Shown one piece after another: positions 8,875-17,297 of a stretch of 37,491 nucleotides of DNA. This stretch comes from Chloroflexota bacterium (GTDB taxonomy: Bacteria > Chloroflexota > Dehalococcoidia > UBA2979). The DNA is taken from the NCBI GenBank assembly GCA_016875635.1, contig VGPD01000019.1, positions 1-37,491 on the forward strand, given 5' to 3'. How positions within the stretch are numbered: the first letter of the stretch is position 1; each line of letters opens with the position of its first letter. The position numbers and the translations under genes are program-made. Under the pieces are notes generated by a model. The model worked only from the letters and a program-made list of their open reading frames with translations. It made no database searches and had not been told where the DNA came from.

Positions 8875-9050
8875 GTATGTGTTGTATCTAGCTTCCTGCG
8901 ATATCTCAGATCGTGACTCCATTGTGTCGAATCCCACCAGGGGGGGGGGAGGTAGGGGATTTCCTGACAACCCCGTCAGATGCGAACGCACATGTTGTAC
9001 GAGACGTAGTTCGCGAGGGGCTGCGCAGAGACGCGGAAACGGAAGCACAC

Positions 9051-10682
9051 ATGGCACGGATCGTGATTGACGAGGCGGCGCGGAACACCTGGATGAACTG
9101 GATCCAGTTGGGCCCGGAGGATGCGGAACGGATCCGCAAGGCAGCGAAGTTCCTGCGCCCGCTCAGCGAGAAGATCGTTACGGACTTTTACGACCATTCA
9201 TTCAAATTCCCGGAGTTCGCCTCGAAGGTCGGCGAGGCGAACAGCGCCCGCCCACGTCTTGAGGCGGCGCAGTTGGACTACTTCCTCTCCGTGCTCGACG
9301 CGAAGTTCGACATGGGCTATTTCGACCGCCGCGTGACCATCGGCGAGGTCCACGCCCGTCTGGATGTGAAGCCACGCTGGAACCTCGGCAACTACTCGAC
9401 GTATGCCGCGCTGGTGTTCCCGCTGCTTGCCAAGAACCTCAAGGGCAACGAACTCGCCGACACGATCCTCTCCTTCCAGAAGGTGTTCGTCCTCGACGGC
9501 TCTCTGGCGGTGGAGTCGTACGTCGAGAGCCTGATGACGCGGCTCACCGATGTGAACGACCGCCTCCGTCCCGTCTCCAGCGCGCTGTCGGAAGGCAGCG
9601 AGCAGGTCGAGGTGGCAAGCCGTGAGATCGCCAACGCGATTTCGCAAGTCGCCCGCGGCGCGGGTGAGCAGACGAACGCGCTGATGGAGGCCAACACCAA
9701 CCTCAATGACCTGGTGGGGACCGTCGCCGTGATCGCGCAGGCCGCGACGCGGCAGACGAGCGAGGCCGAGCAGGCGCGTGCCGAGGCGGCGGAGATGCGT
9801 TCCGCGCTGACCGAAGTCGCGGAGGGTTCGCGCCGTGCGACCGGGCGCGGGACCGAGGCGCACGATGCCGCCGAGGGCGGGATGAAGGCGGTCGCCGACA
9901 CCGTGCAGGCGATGGAGACCATCAGCACCGCGGTCGTCTCCACGTCGCGTCAGATCAGCGACCTCAGCCAGAGCGGGCGCGAGATCGGCACCATCACCAA
10001 GACGATCGGCGAGATCGCCGACCAGACCAACCTGCTGGCGCTCAACGCCGCCATCGAGGCCGCCCGTGCCGGCGAGATGGGGCGCGGCTTCGCCGTGGTC
10101 GCGGACGAAGTCCGCAGCCTCGCCGAGCGCGCGAGCACGGCCGCCAAGGACATCGCCCGCTTGATCGAGGGTGTCCAGAACGGCATGGAGCGGACCATCG
10201 CCGCAATGGAGTCGGTCGAGCGCGATGTCTCTTCAGGCAGCGAAAAGGCACTCCAGGCCGGTGCGGCGCTCGAACAGATCGTCGGACTCTCGCGTGAAGT
10301 GAACGACGCCGTCTCGGCGATCTCTCAGCGTGCCTCGAAGGCGGAGGAGACGGCGGGCAAGCTGGCCGAGCGGATCTCGGAGGTCGGCGACCTGGCCAGC
10401 CAGACATCCCTCGGAGTGTCGGACGCCCAGGCGCGCGCCGAGAAACTGCGCGACCGCATGACCGCGGTCAACTCGATCGCCGTCGAGAACGCCTCCGTGT
10501 CGGAGCAGGTCTCCGCCAGCACCGAAGAGGTGTCGGCGCAGATGGGCGAAGTCGCGGCGCAGAGCAACACGCTCGGCGGCCTCGCGGGCGAACTCACCGA
10601 GTTCCTCGAGTGGGTGGGCGCCCGTTCCGCTGAGAAGGCTTCCGCGAACACCCGTCGAGAGCCGGCGCTCTCACGCCGGTAG
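9051..10682 (+). CDS. Globin-coupled chemoreceptor (HemAT-like), soluble
   Basis: A 543-residue protein with an N-terminal sensor globin (about 8-160), a short helical linker and a C-terminal methyl-accepting domain (about 175-525). No membrane segment is present, so it signals from the cytoplasm. Globin landmarks align with HemAT: Tyr47 in [10 protein letters not shown] at the distal B10 position, and the proximal haem ligand His101 in [11 protein letters not shown]. The receptor tip, [24 protein letters not shown] (about 320-342), is near-invariant and contacts CheA/CheW. The expected role is aerotaxis or gas-dependent control of a Che-type kinase. No che or flagellar genes are in the window. 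I chose ATG 9051 (GGAAG five bases upstream) because the globin begins right after it; a GTG at 8913 would add 46 low-complexity residues. Confidence 0.92.
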   Translation: MARIVIDEAARNTWMNWIQLGPEDAERIRKAAKFLRPLSEKIVTDFYDHSFKFPEFASKVGEANSARPRLEAAQLDYFLSVLDAKFDMGYFDRRVTIGEVHARLDVKPRWNLGNYSTYAALVFPLLAKNLKGNELADTILSFQKVFVLDGSLAVESYVESLMTRLTDVNDRLRPVSSALSEGSEQVEVASREIANAISQVARGAGEQTNALMEANTNLNDLVGTVAVIAQAATRQTSEAEQARAEAAEMRSALTEVAEGSRRATGRGTEAHDAAEGGMKAVADTVQAMETISTAVVSTSRQISDLSQSGREIGTITKTIGEIADQTNLLALNAAIEAARAGEMGRGFAVVADEVRSLAERASTAAKDIARLIEGVQNGMERTIAAMESVERDVSSGSEKALQAGAALEQIVGLSREVNDAVSAISQRASKAEETAGKLAERISEVGDLASQTSLGVSDAQARAEKLRDRMTAVNSIAVENASVSEQVSASTEEVSAQMGEVAAQSNTLGGLAGELTEFLEWVGARSAEKASANTRREPALSRR

Positions 10683-10708
10683 TGCCCGCTGGCGCCTGTC
10701 GCCAGTAG

Positions 10709-10747
10709 ATGAGAGAAGGGCAGCCGTCCCCGCTGCCCTTCTCTCAT
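10709..10747 (+). terminator. Hairpin terminator after the chemoreceptor gene
   Basis: A perfect 16-bp stem (ATGAGAGAAGGGCAGC and its complement) with the 7-base loop CGTCCCC starts 26 bases after the stop codon. There is no T-run after the stem, so it may act as a transcript end or 3' stabiliser rather than a classic intrinsic terminator. Confidence 0.75.
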
Positions 10748-10813
10748 GTCCGGGGCCGGTCATGGCTCTGCTATCCTCCGGCGGCTCATTGAGCGTCGCG
10801 GAGGGACATCACG

Positions 10814-11611
10814 ATGGCTGACGTCGAAGGATTGGTCCGCACGCAGGAGGGCGGGGTCGTCACGATCCGGCTCAACCGGCCGGAGCGGCTGAACGCCATC
10901 ACCTGGGACATGGTGACCGGGATCACGCGCTACGTGGCGGAGGCCGGCCCGGATCCGGACGTGCGCGTCGTGGTGATCACGGGCACCGGCCGCGCGTTCT
11001 CCTCGGGCGATGACATCGTGAGCGGGATGGGCGACCGCCCCGGCGGCTACGACCGCAACGGCCTCCACCCGGACCGAGGCCCGCACTACGAGCTCGTGAA
11101 GACGCTGCTCAGCACGCCGAAGCCGGTCGTCGCCGCGCTCAACGGCCTCACGCACGGTGCGGGTTGGGTGACGGCGCTGTCCAGCGACTTCCGCGTGGCG
11201 CGCTCGGACATCGTGATCGGCGACATCCGCGCGGGGAAGGCGATCTTCGCGAACCAGGGCGTGGGGCTGCTGCTCCCCGCCCTCATCGGCAAGTCGCGCG
11301 CGATGGACCTGCTGATGACCGGCCGCGTGATCGACGCGGTCGAAGCCGAGCGTTACGGGATCATCAACCGCCTCTGGTCGCCCGAGACGTACGAGGCCGA
11401 ACTAGCGACCTTCGTCGGCGAACTCGCGCAGGGCCCGACGAAGAATTACGCCGCGTGGAAGGCGAGCGTGAACCGCGCCGTCCTCGAAGACTTCGAGGAG
11501 TACACGGACCACGAGCGCTGGCTGAACCTCATCCTCGCCGACTCCGCGGACCGCACCGAGGGCGTGCAGGCGTTCCGCGAGAAGCGCCCGCCGAAGTTCA
11601 CAGGGCGGTAG
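10814..11611 (+). CDS. Crotonase-family protein lacking both hydratase glutamates
   Basis: A 265-residue enoyl-CoA hydratase/isomerase-fold protein. Oxyanion-hole segments are present: GRAFSSGDDI (about 59-68) and ALNGLTHGAGW (about 108-118). At the two catalytic positions of rat enoyl-CoA hydratase (Glu144 and Glu164) it has Val119 and Arg139, so water addition by the standard mechanism is not expected. The CoA fold is intact, and an alternative activity such as thioesterase, isomerase or C-C hydrolase is more likely. GGAGG precedes the ATG at a good distance and a TATCCT box lies at 10772-10777, pointing to a single-gene transcript. It converges with the nuclease gene, only two bases apart. 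Confidence 0.85.
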   Translation: MADVEGLVRTQEGGVVTIRLNRPERLNAITWDMVTGITRYVAEAGPDPDVRVVVITGTGRAFSSGDDIVSGMGDRPGGYDRNGLHPDRGPHYELVKTLLSTPKPVVAALNGLTHGAGWVTALSSDFRVARSDIVIGDIRAGKAIFANQGVGLLLPALIGKSRAMDLLMTGRVIDAVEAERYGIINRLWSPETYEAELATFVGELAQGPTKNYAAWKASVNRAVLEDFEEYTDHERWLNLILADSADRTEGVQAFREKRPPKFTGR

Positions 11612-11613
11612 GG

Positions 11614-13449
11614 CTACTCCAACCCTCTGACCGCGCGCACCACCTCCCACATCGATCGGCAGTCGACCTCGTTGTAGTCGACGATCTCCTTCATGAGGTC
11701 GAGCGAGGTGACAGGGACGCCTGAGCGGACGGCCTCGTCGTAGCACCACCACCCGCCCATCATCGCGCCCAGGCCGTCCGTGGGGCCGTCGCCCCAGACC
11801 GTCTCGATGAGGCCGTGGCTGTGGAGGGCGCGCGCGACGGCCTTCAGGCCGAAGCCCATCGCGCCGCGGATCACCACCGGCTCCTTCCGCATGACATCGA
11901 GGAAGTCGAACCAGTTGGGGGAGGGCCAGCCCTTCTCCGGGTGGCGCGCCTGCGCGGAGTTGTAGGCCGTCTCGAACATGATCTTCTCTGCGGGCGACCA
12001 GTGGATGACGCGCGGGGCTTCGAAGTGGGGCGTCACACGCTGTCGGATGGCCTCCATGTGCTCGAACCACGCGTCGATCATGCGTGCCTCGGCCTCTTCG
12101 GTCTCGGTGTCGGCGACGAAGCAACGGAACTGCCACTCGCCGTCCTCGATGTGGCCGCAGCCGACCATGAAGATGAGGGGCCGCCCGCCGCAGCGAGGGA
12201 ACGACGTGAAGTCATCGTGCAGGTCATCGAAGGTCTCGAAGTCGACAAAGAACTCGAGGGGCGGGACGGGCCGCCACGCCTCGGGGTCAGTGCCGTGGCC
12301 TCGGCGCATGGGCGGGCCATCGGTGACGCGATTGATCTCAAGGATCCCGGACAGGGGGTCGTGATAGGCGCCGTCCGCTTTCATCCCGACCTGTTCGGGG
12401 GTAAGGCGTGGGTCGGTCCAGCTGCGGATGCCCTTCTCGTGCGCCTGATTACGTTTCTCAACGCCGACCTGCCATAGCAAGGTGATCTCGTCCAGGTCAC
12501 GCGCGATCAGACGCTTCGCCGCGTGCCACGGCTGGTCTTCGGCGTTGGAGGCGTCCGGGTATAACTCACGGGTCGAGGGTTCAGGCGTCACCTGCCATGT
12601 GCCCCCTTCCGCGCGGAGGCGTCGGATCCAGTGGAGTGCGCCGGTGGCCGTCGATGAAGTCAAGCGGCCGCGCGCGGTCTCGCCGGACTGTGGCGCGGTC
12701 GCCGCGACATCGAGGGCGCTGTCGCCTCGGTACTCCACGCCGCGCTGCGTCCGCTGCCACGAGCGGCCGATGAGGTGGGCGGCGGGCGGCTCGTACCCCT
12801 GGATGCGGCCGAGCGCGCGGTTGTAGAGGAACAGCTGCGTCTTGTACGCGGGCATCGATCCGCCGTTGGTGAGGTCGGTGCCCGCGGCGTTCAGGTGCAG
12901 CCCGGAGAACTTCACGTCCACGACGCGGTAATGCCATGCGCCGCCGAGGTCCGGTGCGGGCACCTCGATCGCCTTCGCGTCGAGCGTGCCGGGTAACAGC
13001 CGTTCAAGGACATCCGCACGGACGAGGAGATCGGGTGCGCCGAAGGCCGCGTGTTCGGCGTCCCAGAGGACGCCCTGATAGATCGCGGGGACGCCCTCGC
13101 GCATCGCGGCGAAGGTGGCCTCGGCGGCCTCACGGGTGCGCGTCTGGAGGTGGTCGTCGGTGAGCGTGCGCACCTCGGTCTCGCGACTAAGGTGTGCGAT
13201 CACGCGCGCCTCGAACTCGCGTCCCTGGGCGAACAGGAACTCACGGAAGTCGGTGCGCGGGTCGTAGCCGGGGAGGGCGTGGTCAGGCTGGTAGCCCTTC
13301 GATTCCCCGAACAGGTCGAGCCAGTCGAGGATCGGGTCGTTGAGGGCATAGTTGCGCGTCGTCGAGGCGCTGACCCATTCGTCCCAGCCCTCGACGGTAG
13401 GGTCGCGTGGCGTGCCGTCATCCCGGTGGGTGAGCGCGTCGATGCCCAC
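11614..13449 (-). CDS. Two-nuclease protein: RecB/Cas4-like plus DEDD exonuclease-like (TM0106 type)
   Basis: A 611-residue protein starting at GTG with GAGG five bases upstream. The N-terminal half has a PD-(D/E)xK core: Glu80 in GREFEARV, D140 in GAPDLL, D178 and K180 in VVDVKFS, then YKTQLFLY (Q205, Y209), the Q-x3-Y helix of RecB/Cas4 nucleases. A helical segment at about 320-360 could be a helix-hairpin-helix-like connector. The C-terminal half (about 395-611) looks like an RNase H-fold 3'-5' exonuclease, with DFETF (D403, E405) and YNEVDC (D596). This is the arrangement of TM0106-family RecB-like nucleases, whose cellular role is unresolved; DNA repair or defence are the usual suggestions. 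No cas, helicase or defence gene is adjacent. Confidence 0.82.
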   Translation of the reverse strand: MGIDALTHRDDGTPRDPTVEGWDEWVSASTTRNYALNDPILDWLDLFGESKGYQPDHALPGYDPRTDFREFLFAQGREFEARVIAHLSRETEVRTLTDDHLQTRTREAAEATFAAMREGVPAIYQGVLWDAEHAAFGAPDLLVRADVLERLLPGTLDAKAIEVPAPDLGGAWHYRVVDVKFSGLHLNAAGTDLTNGGSMPAYKTQLFLYNRALGRIQGYEPPAAHLIGRSWQRTQRGVEYRGDSALDVAATAPQSGETARGRLTSSTATGALHWIRRLRAEGGTWQVTPEPSTRELYPDASNAEDQPWHAAKRLIARDLDEITLLWQVGVEKRNQAHEKGIRSWTDPRLTPEQVGMKADGAYHDPLSGILEINRVTDGPPMRRGHGTDPEAWRPVPPLEFFVDFETFDDLHDDFTSFPRCGGRPLIFMVGCGHIEDGEWQFRCFVADTETEEAEARMIDAWFEHMEAIRQRVTPHFEAPRVIHWSPAEKIMFETAYNSAQARHPEKGWPSPNWFDFLDVMRKEPVVIRGAMGFGLKAVARALHSHGLIETVWGDGPTDGLGAMMGGWWCYDEAVRSGVPVTSLDLMKEIVDYNEVDCRSMWEVVRAVRGLE

Positions 13450-13579
13450 AGTTACCTCAACTTCGGCTGCCCGTGTGGCTGCACTATCGAACTGCTTTGA
13501 TGGTACCGCGCGCCCTTCGAGGCCGTGTCCACGGATCGCGCTGGCGTGTGGTCACGGGCGCCGGTAATCTGAGGGCAGA

Positions 13580-13675
13580 CCGAATGGGAGTAGTCCCTCG
13601 CGTGTCCGTCGACATACTTCCTCCAGTGCGAGGGCGGCGGCGCGGCTGGTGCGAACCGGCGGACGAGACTTTCGG
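13580..13675 (+). promoter_or_regulatory. Candidate yybP-ykoY (Mn2+) riboswitch
   Basis: The 321-base gap before the cation exporter holds a structured element. CCGAA (13580-13584) can pair with TTCGG (13671-13675) as a closing stem. Inside it are GGGAGTAG (13586-13593) on the 5' side and GGACGAGAC (13661-13669) on the 3' side, resembling the conserved GGGGAGUAG and GGCAAGAC of the yybP-ykoY family. Two hairpins lie between: CCCTCGC/GCGAGGG (13595-13601 with 13628-13634), and GCTGGT-GCGA-ACCGGC (13645-13660) with a GNRA loop. This family binds Mn2+ and is known upstream of UPF0016/TMEM165 exporters, exactly the gene that follows. The matches are partial, so a covariance-model score is needed. 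I see nothing else firm in 13450-13579. Confidence 0.55.
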
Positions 13676-13682
13676 CCCGGAA

Positions 13683-13750
13683 ACACGCGTGCTGCGTGTG
13701 GATCGGGCCGGACGTTTCAAGGACGCCCCCTCCCACGACACCCGCAGCAC
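13683..13750 (+). promoter_or_regulatory. Possible expression platform with two exclusive hairpins
   Basis: ACACGC (13683-13688) can pair with GCGTGT (13694-13699). Alternatively GTGCTGCG (13689-13696) can pair with CGCAGCAC (13743-13750). The two foldings share bases and exclude each other, as expected for a riboswitch decision region. The second folding ends 20 bases before the GTG start at 13771. Confidence 0.4.
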
Positions 13751-13770
13751 TCACAAGATGGGGGTCGTCG

Positions 13771-14337
13771 GTGTCCGCATTCTTGCTCTCCACCCTGGTG
13801 ATCTTCGTCGCCGAGCTGGGCGACAAATCGCAGCTCGTCGCGCTGTGGTTCGCGACCCGCTATCGCTGGTGGACCGTCATCGCTGGCGTGACGGCGGCGA
13901 CGCTGGTGGTCCACCTCGGCTCGGTTGCGGCGGGACGCGCCCTCGACGACGTGCTGCCAGAGGCTCTGCTGCGTGTGATCGTTGGGCTCTCATTCCTGGG
14001 CTTCGCGTGGTGGAGCATCCGAGGCGACTCGCTGGATGAAGACGACCAGCGGGTGCGTTTCGGCTGGGCGGGCGCATTCGGCGTCGTGACGCTCTCATTT
14101 TTCCTCTCGGAACTCGGAGACAAGACGCAGCTCGCGACGGTTTCGCTTGCGAGCCGCGAGGAGTCGTTCACGGGCGTCTGGCTGGGATCAACGGCGGGGA
14201 TGGTGGCGGCGGACGCGATCGCCGTCGCGATCGGGCTTGTGGCGGGGAAGCGCCTGCCGCAACGGACGGTCGGCCTCGTCGCGGCAGTGCTCTTCGTCTT
14301 CTTCGGGGTGGTGACGATCGCGAGCGCGTTCGTCTAG
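13771..14337 (+). CDS. GDT1/TMEM165 (UPF0016) family cation exporter, probably Mn2+
   Basis: A 188-residue membrane protein with the two diagnostic E-x-G-D-(K/R)-(S/T) motifs in inverted repeat: ELGDKS (E15-S20) and ELGDKT (E114-T119). About six hydrophobic helices are spread as two homologous halves. Bacterial members (MneA, Mnx types) export Mn2+; eukaryotic ones move Mn2+/Ca2+ in exchange for protons. I chose the GTG at 13771 because the protein then begins MSAFLLSTLVIFVAE, the normal start for the family; the upstream ATG at 13696 would add 25 non-conserved residues. The candidate Mn2+ riboswitch upstream supports a manganese role. It converges with the MmgE/PrpD gene. Confidence 0.88.
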   Translation: MSAFLLSTLVIFVAELGDKSQLVALWFATRYRWWTVIAGVTAATLVVHLGSVAAGRALDDVLPEALLRVIVGLSFLGFAWWSIRGDSLDEDDQRVRFGWAGAFGVVTLSFFLSELGDKTQLATVSLASREESFTGVWLGSTAGMVAADAIAVAIGLVAGKRLPQRTVGLVAAVLFVFFGVVTIASAFV

Positions 14338-14356
14338 CGCTCGCAGCTGCGCGCGG

Positions 14357-15709
14357 CTATGCGCCCCGGCGTTTCGAGGCGAGCGCCATCAGCGCGCGGA
14401 TGTCGGGCGCTTCGTCCAGCGTCCAGGCCGCGCGCAGCAACGCCTCGGCGTTTCGCTCGCCCAGGACCGGCACGGCGAGCGCGCGGTACTTCGCTTCGAG
14501 GTGCGTGTCCGACATCGGATTCTCCGGAGAACCAGTCGCGTGCTCGACGTGCGTGGTGAGTTCGCGGCCGTCCGCCATGCGGATGGTGACGTGGACCTCG
14601 TCCTCGCCCAGGGCTGCATCGGGCGTGGCGTGGACGAGCGCGCGGACGGCGGCGATCTGCGGGTCGCGTGCGCGGTCGTCGTGGAACTGCGCCTCATGCC
14701 CTGCACCGTCGATGAGCGCGGCCGCGGCGCAGTGCTGGTGCGAGAACTTGGCGGAGAGGCCGGTCTCCGGTTGAGGACGGTTCATCAGTTCGAGGACGAG
14801 CGGGTGCACGCGGGCCTCAATGGCCCGCACGTCGTCCGCGGCGATCGAGTGCTTGTTCCGCAGTTCGATGACGGCGTCCTGCAACGGGTGCGAGACGACG
14901 CCGTTTGCGTACGGCTTCAGCCCGTTGTTCTGCAGCTCCCACCGGGCGTCCGAAGCGATGAGGTCACTGATGCCCTCGATCGGCGCGACGTTGTGGCCGC
15001 CGGGCGAAAGCACAGCCCAGAAGCCGCGGCGCCCTTCGAGGATCGCCTCTGGCCCGGAGAGTCCGGAGGCTACCAGCGAGGCCGCGCGCAGCCCGCTCGC
15101 CGCCGCGTGCGCGGCGTGCAGCGCCTTGCCATTCGTGCCGAAGGCCTCGCGGACGCCCGCTGCATGGGTCCCCGCGATGCCGAGCGCCTGCGTCGTGCGT
15201 GCCGCGTCGAGGCCGAACAGTCGGGCAGCACCTGTGGCAGCCCCGAAGCCGCCGACCGTGCCGGTGATGTGCCAGCCTGCGTCGTAATGCCAAGGGTGGA
15301 CGGAGAGCGCGACCCGGCACGCGACCTCGCAGCCGATGGCGAAGGCGGCGAGCGTCTCCGCGCCCGATGCCCCTGTCCGCTCGGCGGCGGTCAGGACGGC
15401 GGGCCACACCGGGGCACTGGGGTGGAGGACGGTGGGGAAGTGGGTGTCGTCGTAGTCCTGCAGGTGGGCGAGGTAGCCGTTGACCAGCGCCGCCTGCCCC
15501 TCGCTCGCTGTCCCTCGTCCGATGACGCTGGCCGGCCCTCCTGTGCCGCCCCACGTCTCCAGCGAACTGACGGATGGGTCCTCGGATGTCGCGATGGCGA
15601 CGGCGAGGACATTGATCAGGGTTCGTTTCGCCTCATGAACGACATGCCCGGGGATGGCATCGCCGTCGGTCTGCACAATGAACGTTGCCAGGCGGTCGGT
15701 CGGCCCCAT
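14357..15709 (-). CDS. MmgE/PrpD family protein
   Basis: A 450-residue member of the family that includes 2-methylcitrate dehydratase, iminodisuccinate epimerase and cis-aconitate decarboxylase. The N-terminal helical domain opens with the typical AKRTLINVLAVAIA and carries the internal GRGTASEGQAALVNGYLAHLQDYDDTH region (the conserved H/D-containing stretch at about 85-115). The C-terminal domain contains GLKPYANGVVSHPLQDAV (about 265) and NPMSD near 410. Length and order are normal. The gene has its own Shine-Dalgarno (AGGGAG, six bases from the ATG). No prpB/prpC methylcitrate-cycle genes are near, so a dehydratase or isomerase role on another dicarboxylic or hydroxy acid is as likely as propionate metabolism. 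Confidence 0.87.
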   Translation of the reverse strand: MGPTDRLATFIVQTDGDAIPGHVVHEAKRTLINVLAVAIATSEDPSVSSLETWGGTGGPASVIGRGTASEGQAALVNGYLAHLQDYDDTHFPTVLHPSAPVWPAVLTAAERTGASGAETLAAFAIGCEVACRVALSVHPWHYDAGWHITGTVGGFGAATGAARLFGLDAARTTQALGIAGTHAAGVREAFGTNGKALHAAHAAASGLRAASLVASGLSGPEAILEGRRGFWAVLSPGGHNVAPIEGISDLIASDARWELQNNGLKPYANGVVSHPLQDAVIELRNKHSIAADDVRAIEARVHPLVLELMNRPQPETGLSAKFSHQHCAAAALIDGAGHEAQFHDDRARDPQIAAVRALVHATPDAALGEDEVHVTIRMADGRELTTHVEHATGSPENPMSDTHLEAKYRALAVPVLGERNAEALLRAAWTLDEAPDIRALMALASKRRGA

Positions 15710-15831
15710 CGATGCTCCCTGTCCGCAATCACAATACGGATGAACGGCTTCCGGAGGATGGCGCCGTCAGGTCAGCCTAGCGCACCGGGGCGTGGCTATA
15801 CTCGCGCCCACCGCCCAGACAGGAGGCCTCC

Positions 15832-16698
15832 ATGCCCGTCCGGTACGAAGCTGCGAAGGCGATGGACTACCAGACGATTGAGGTCGAACGGGAAGGCCGG
15901 GTCGGTATCGTGCGGTGGAACCGCCCGGACCGTCTCAATGCGATGAACACCACCCTGTACGCCGAATGGATCGAGGCGTATGACGCCTTTAATGCCGACC
16001 CGGGCATTGGTGCGGTCGTGACGACGGGGAATGGACGCGCCTACAGCGCAGGCGCCGATATCGGCGGGTTTGAGCGGTCATTTACGGGTGCCGATGCACC
16101 AGTCGAAAAGCATGCGCCGCACGCGCCGTTCGCCCCGTGGTACATGGCGGACGGGAAGCCGACGATCGCGGCGGTGAACGGCGTCGCCGTCGGTATCGGG
16201 TTCACCTCGATCCTCTGGCACGATGTGATCCTGGCGTCGACCGAGGCGAAGTTCTCGGCACGGTTCGCGGCGATCGGGCTGACCCCGGAACTCAGCTCCT
16301 CATGGATGCTGCCGAAGTTGGTCGGCGTGCAGCGCGCGAAGGAGATGATGCTCACCGGCCGCATCTGGTCCGCCGAGGAGACGCGCGATCTTGGCCTGGT
16401 GCGGGAGGTGGTGCCGCCCGAGGCGTTGATCCCGAGGGCGATCGCTCTGGCCGCGGAGATCGCGAACAATCCAGCGTCCACCCTCAGCGTGATCAAACGG
16501 ATGCTGATGGAGGACATGCTGACGGACGACCTCAGCACGATCGAGCGGCGCTCGTCGAAGAACTTCTCGGACGCGCGCAAGACGGCGGAGCACCGCGAGG
16601 CGCTGTACGCCCTGCGCGAGCGTCGCGACCCCCGCTACCACGATGAGGCCTACATGGCCGACCTCGCCGCCCGCGTCGAGCGCGGGGAGGCGAGGTAG
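15832..16698 (+). CDS. Crotonase-family protein, isomerase-like active site
   Basis: A 288-residue crotonase. Oxyanion-hole regions GRAYSAGADIGGF (about 68-80) and AVNGVAVGIGF (about 114-124) are intact. The two hydratase glutamate positions are Thr125 and Phe145. An acidic residue instead sits at Glu153 in GLTPELSSSWMLPKLVG, the place used by delta3-delta2-enoyl-CoA isomerases and PaaG-like isomerases, so double-bond isomerisation is the best guess. The start has AGGAGG five bases upstream, and a TATACT box at 15797-15802 is the best -10 candidate. The C-terminal 30 residues are rich in Arg/Glu and longer than usual. It is divergent from the MmgE/PrpD gene. Confidence 0.88.
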   Translation: MPVRYEAAKAMDYQTIEVEREGRVGIVRWNRPDRLNAMNTTLYAEWIEAYDAFNADPGIGAVVTTGNGRAYSAGADIGGFERSFTGADAPVEKHAPHAPFAPWYMADGKPTIAAVNGVAVGIGFTSILWHDVILASTEAKFSARFAAIGLTPELSSSWMLPKLVGVQRAKEMMLTGRIWSAEETRDLGLVREVVPPEALIPRAIALAAEIANNPASTLSVIKRMLMEDMLTDDLSTIERRSSKNFSDARKTAEHREALYALRERRDPRYHDEAYMADLAARVERGEAR

Positions 16699-16712
16699 CC
16701 CGTCGCGGACGG

Positions 16713-17073
16713 CTACAGCGTCGCGAAGGTCTTTGCGGCCGTATCGAGCTGCTGATGGTCGCCGCGGTTGGACAGCGTGCGCTTGCCGGAGACGCAATGC
16801 GCGCGGCCGGCTTCGGTCAGCACATACTCACGGTCGGCGTGCTGAAGGATCGACTTCTCTTCGGAGGGTCTTGAGGGCGTGGGCAACGGCCTCGGAGTCG
16901 ACGCCGGCCATCGGGGCGAAGAGCGGGACGGCCGTCGCCGGCCCCTCGAACATCGCTGCCAGCCGCTTGACGTCATCGGTGAACCGGTCCTGCTCGACAC
17001 TGGCGAGCATGCCTGAGAGCACCTCATGTAGCGCGAACTTCATCGACTGAGAATTGGAACTAGCGGTGGTCAA
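16713..17073 (-). pseudogene. Frameshifted small winged-helix-like protein gene
   Basis: Two minus-strand frames join into one plausible protein of about 119 residues. The first (from a TTG at 17073 with AAGGGAG seven bases upstream) reads MKFALHEVLSGMLASV... to AVAHALKTL. The second continues EEKSILQHADREYVLTEAGRAHC to the end at 16713. Removing one C near 16865 restores the frame (CTC-C-GAA to CTC GAA). The combined pattern of helix, helix, short beta hairpin (REYVLTEAGRAHC) looks like a winged-helix regulator or adaptor fragment, but I recognise no family. It is either a real pseudogene or a one-base sequence error. It is convergent with the crotonase gene, 14 bases away. Confidence 0.5.
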
Positions 17074-17297
17074 TGGCCGCTCCCTTCGTGTAGCGCTCGC
17101 GCGCAACTCTGGATCGGCCGGTCAGGCGCAACCCACCAGTGGAAGCATCGGGATCACAGCGTACCCGAACTCGTGTCCGTCAGCGGTTCTGCACGCGAAG
17201 AGCCTGTGCCAGGACTGCTCTTTACCCGGGTGCAGCGCCCGCGCCAGCGGACGTGCCGCGCGCTGCGGCGTCCGCGGGATGGGCATGAGTTGGCGGA

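Noticed and set aside
11614-13449. Cas4 of a CRISPR adaptation module
   Set aside because: The second exonuclease domain and absence of cas1/cas2 or repeats fit TM0106-type nucleases instead.
13473-14039. 188-residue plus-strand frame over the riboswitch region
   Set aside because: Runs through the structured leader and into the exporter gene in a wrong frame; Arg-rich composition.
14501-15946. 481-residue plus-strand open frame
   Set aside because: Antisense shadow of the MmgE/PrpD gene; low-complexity composition, and the opposite strand has clear family motifs.
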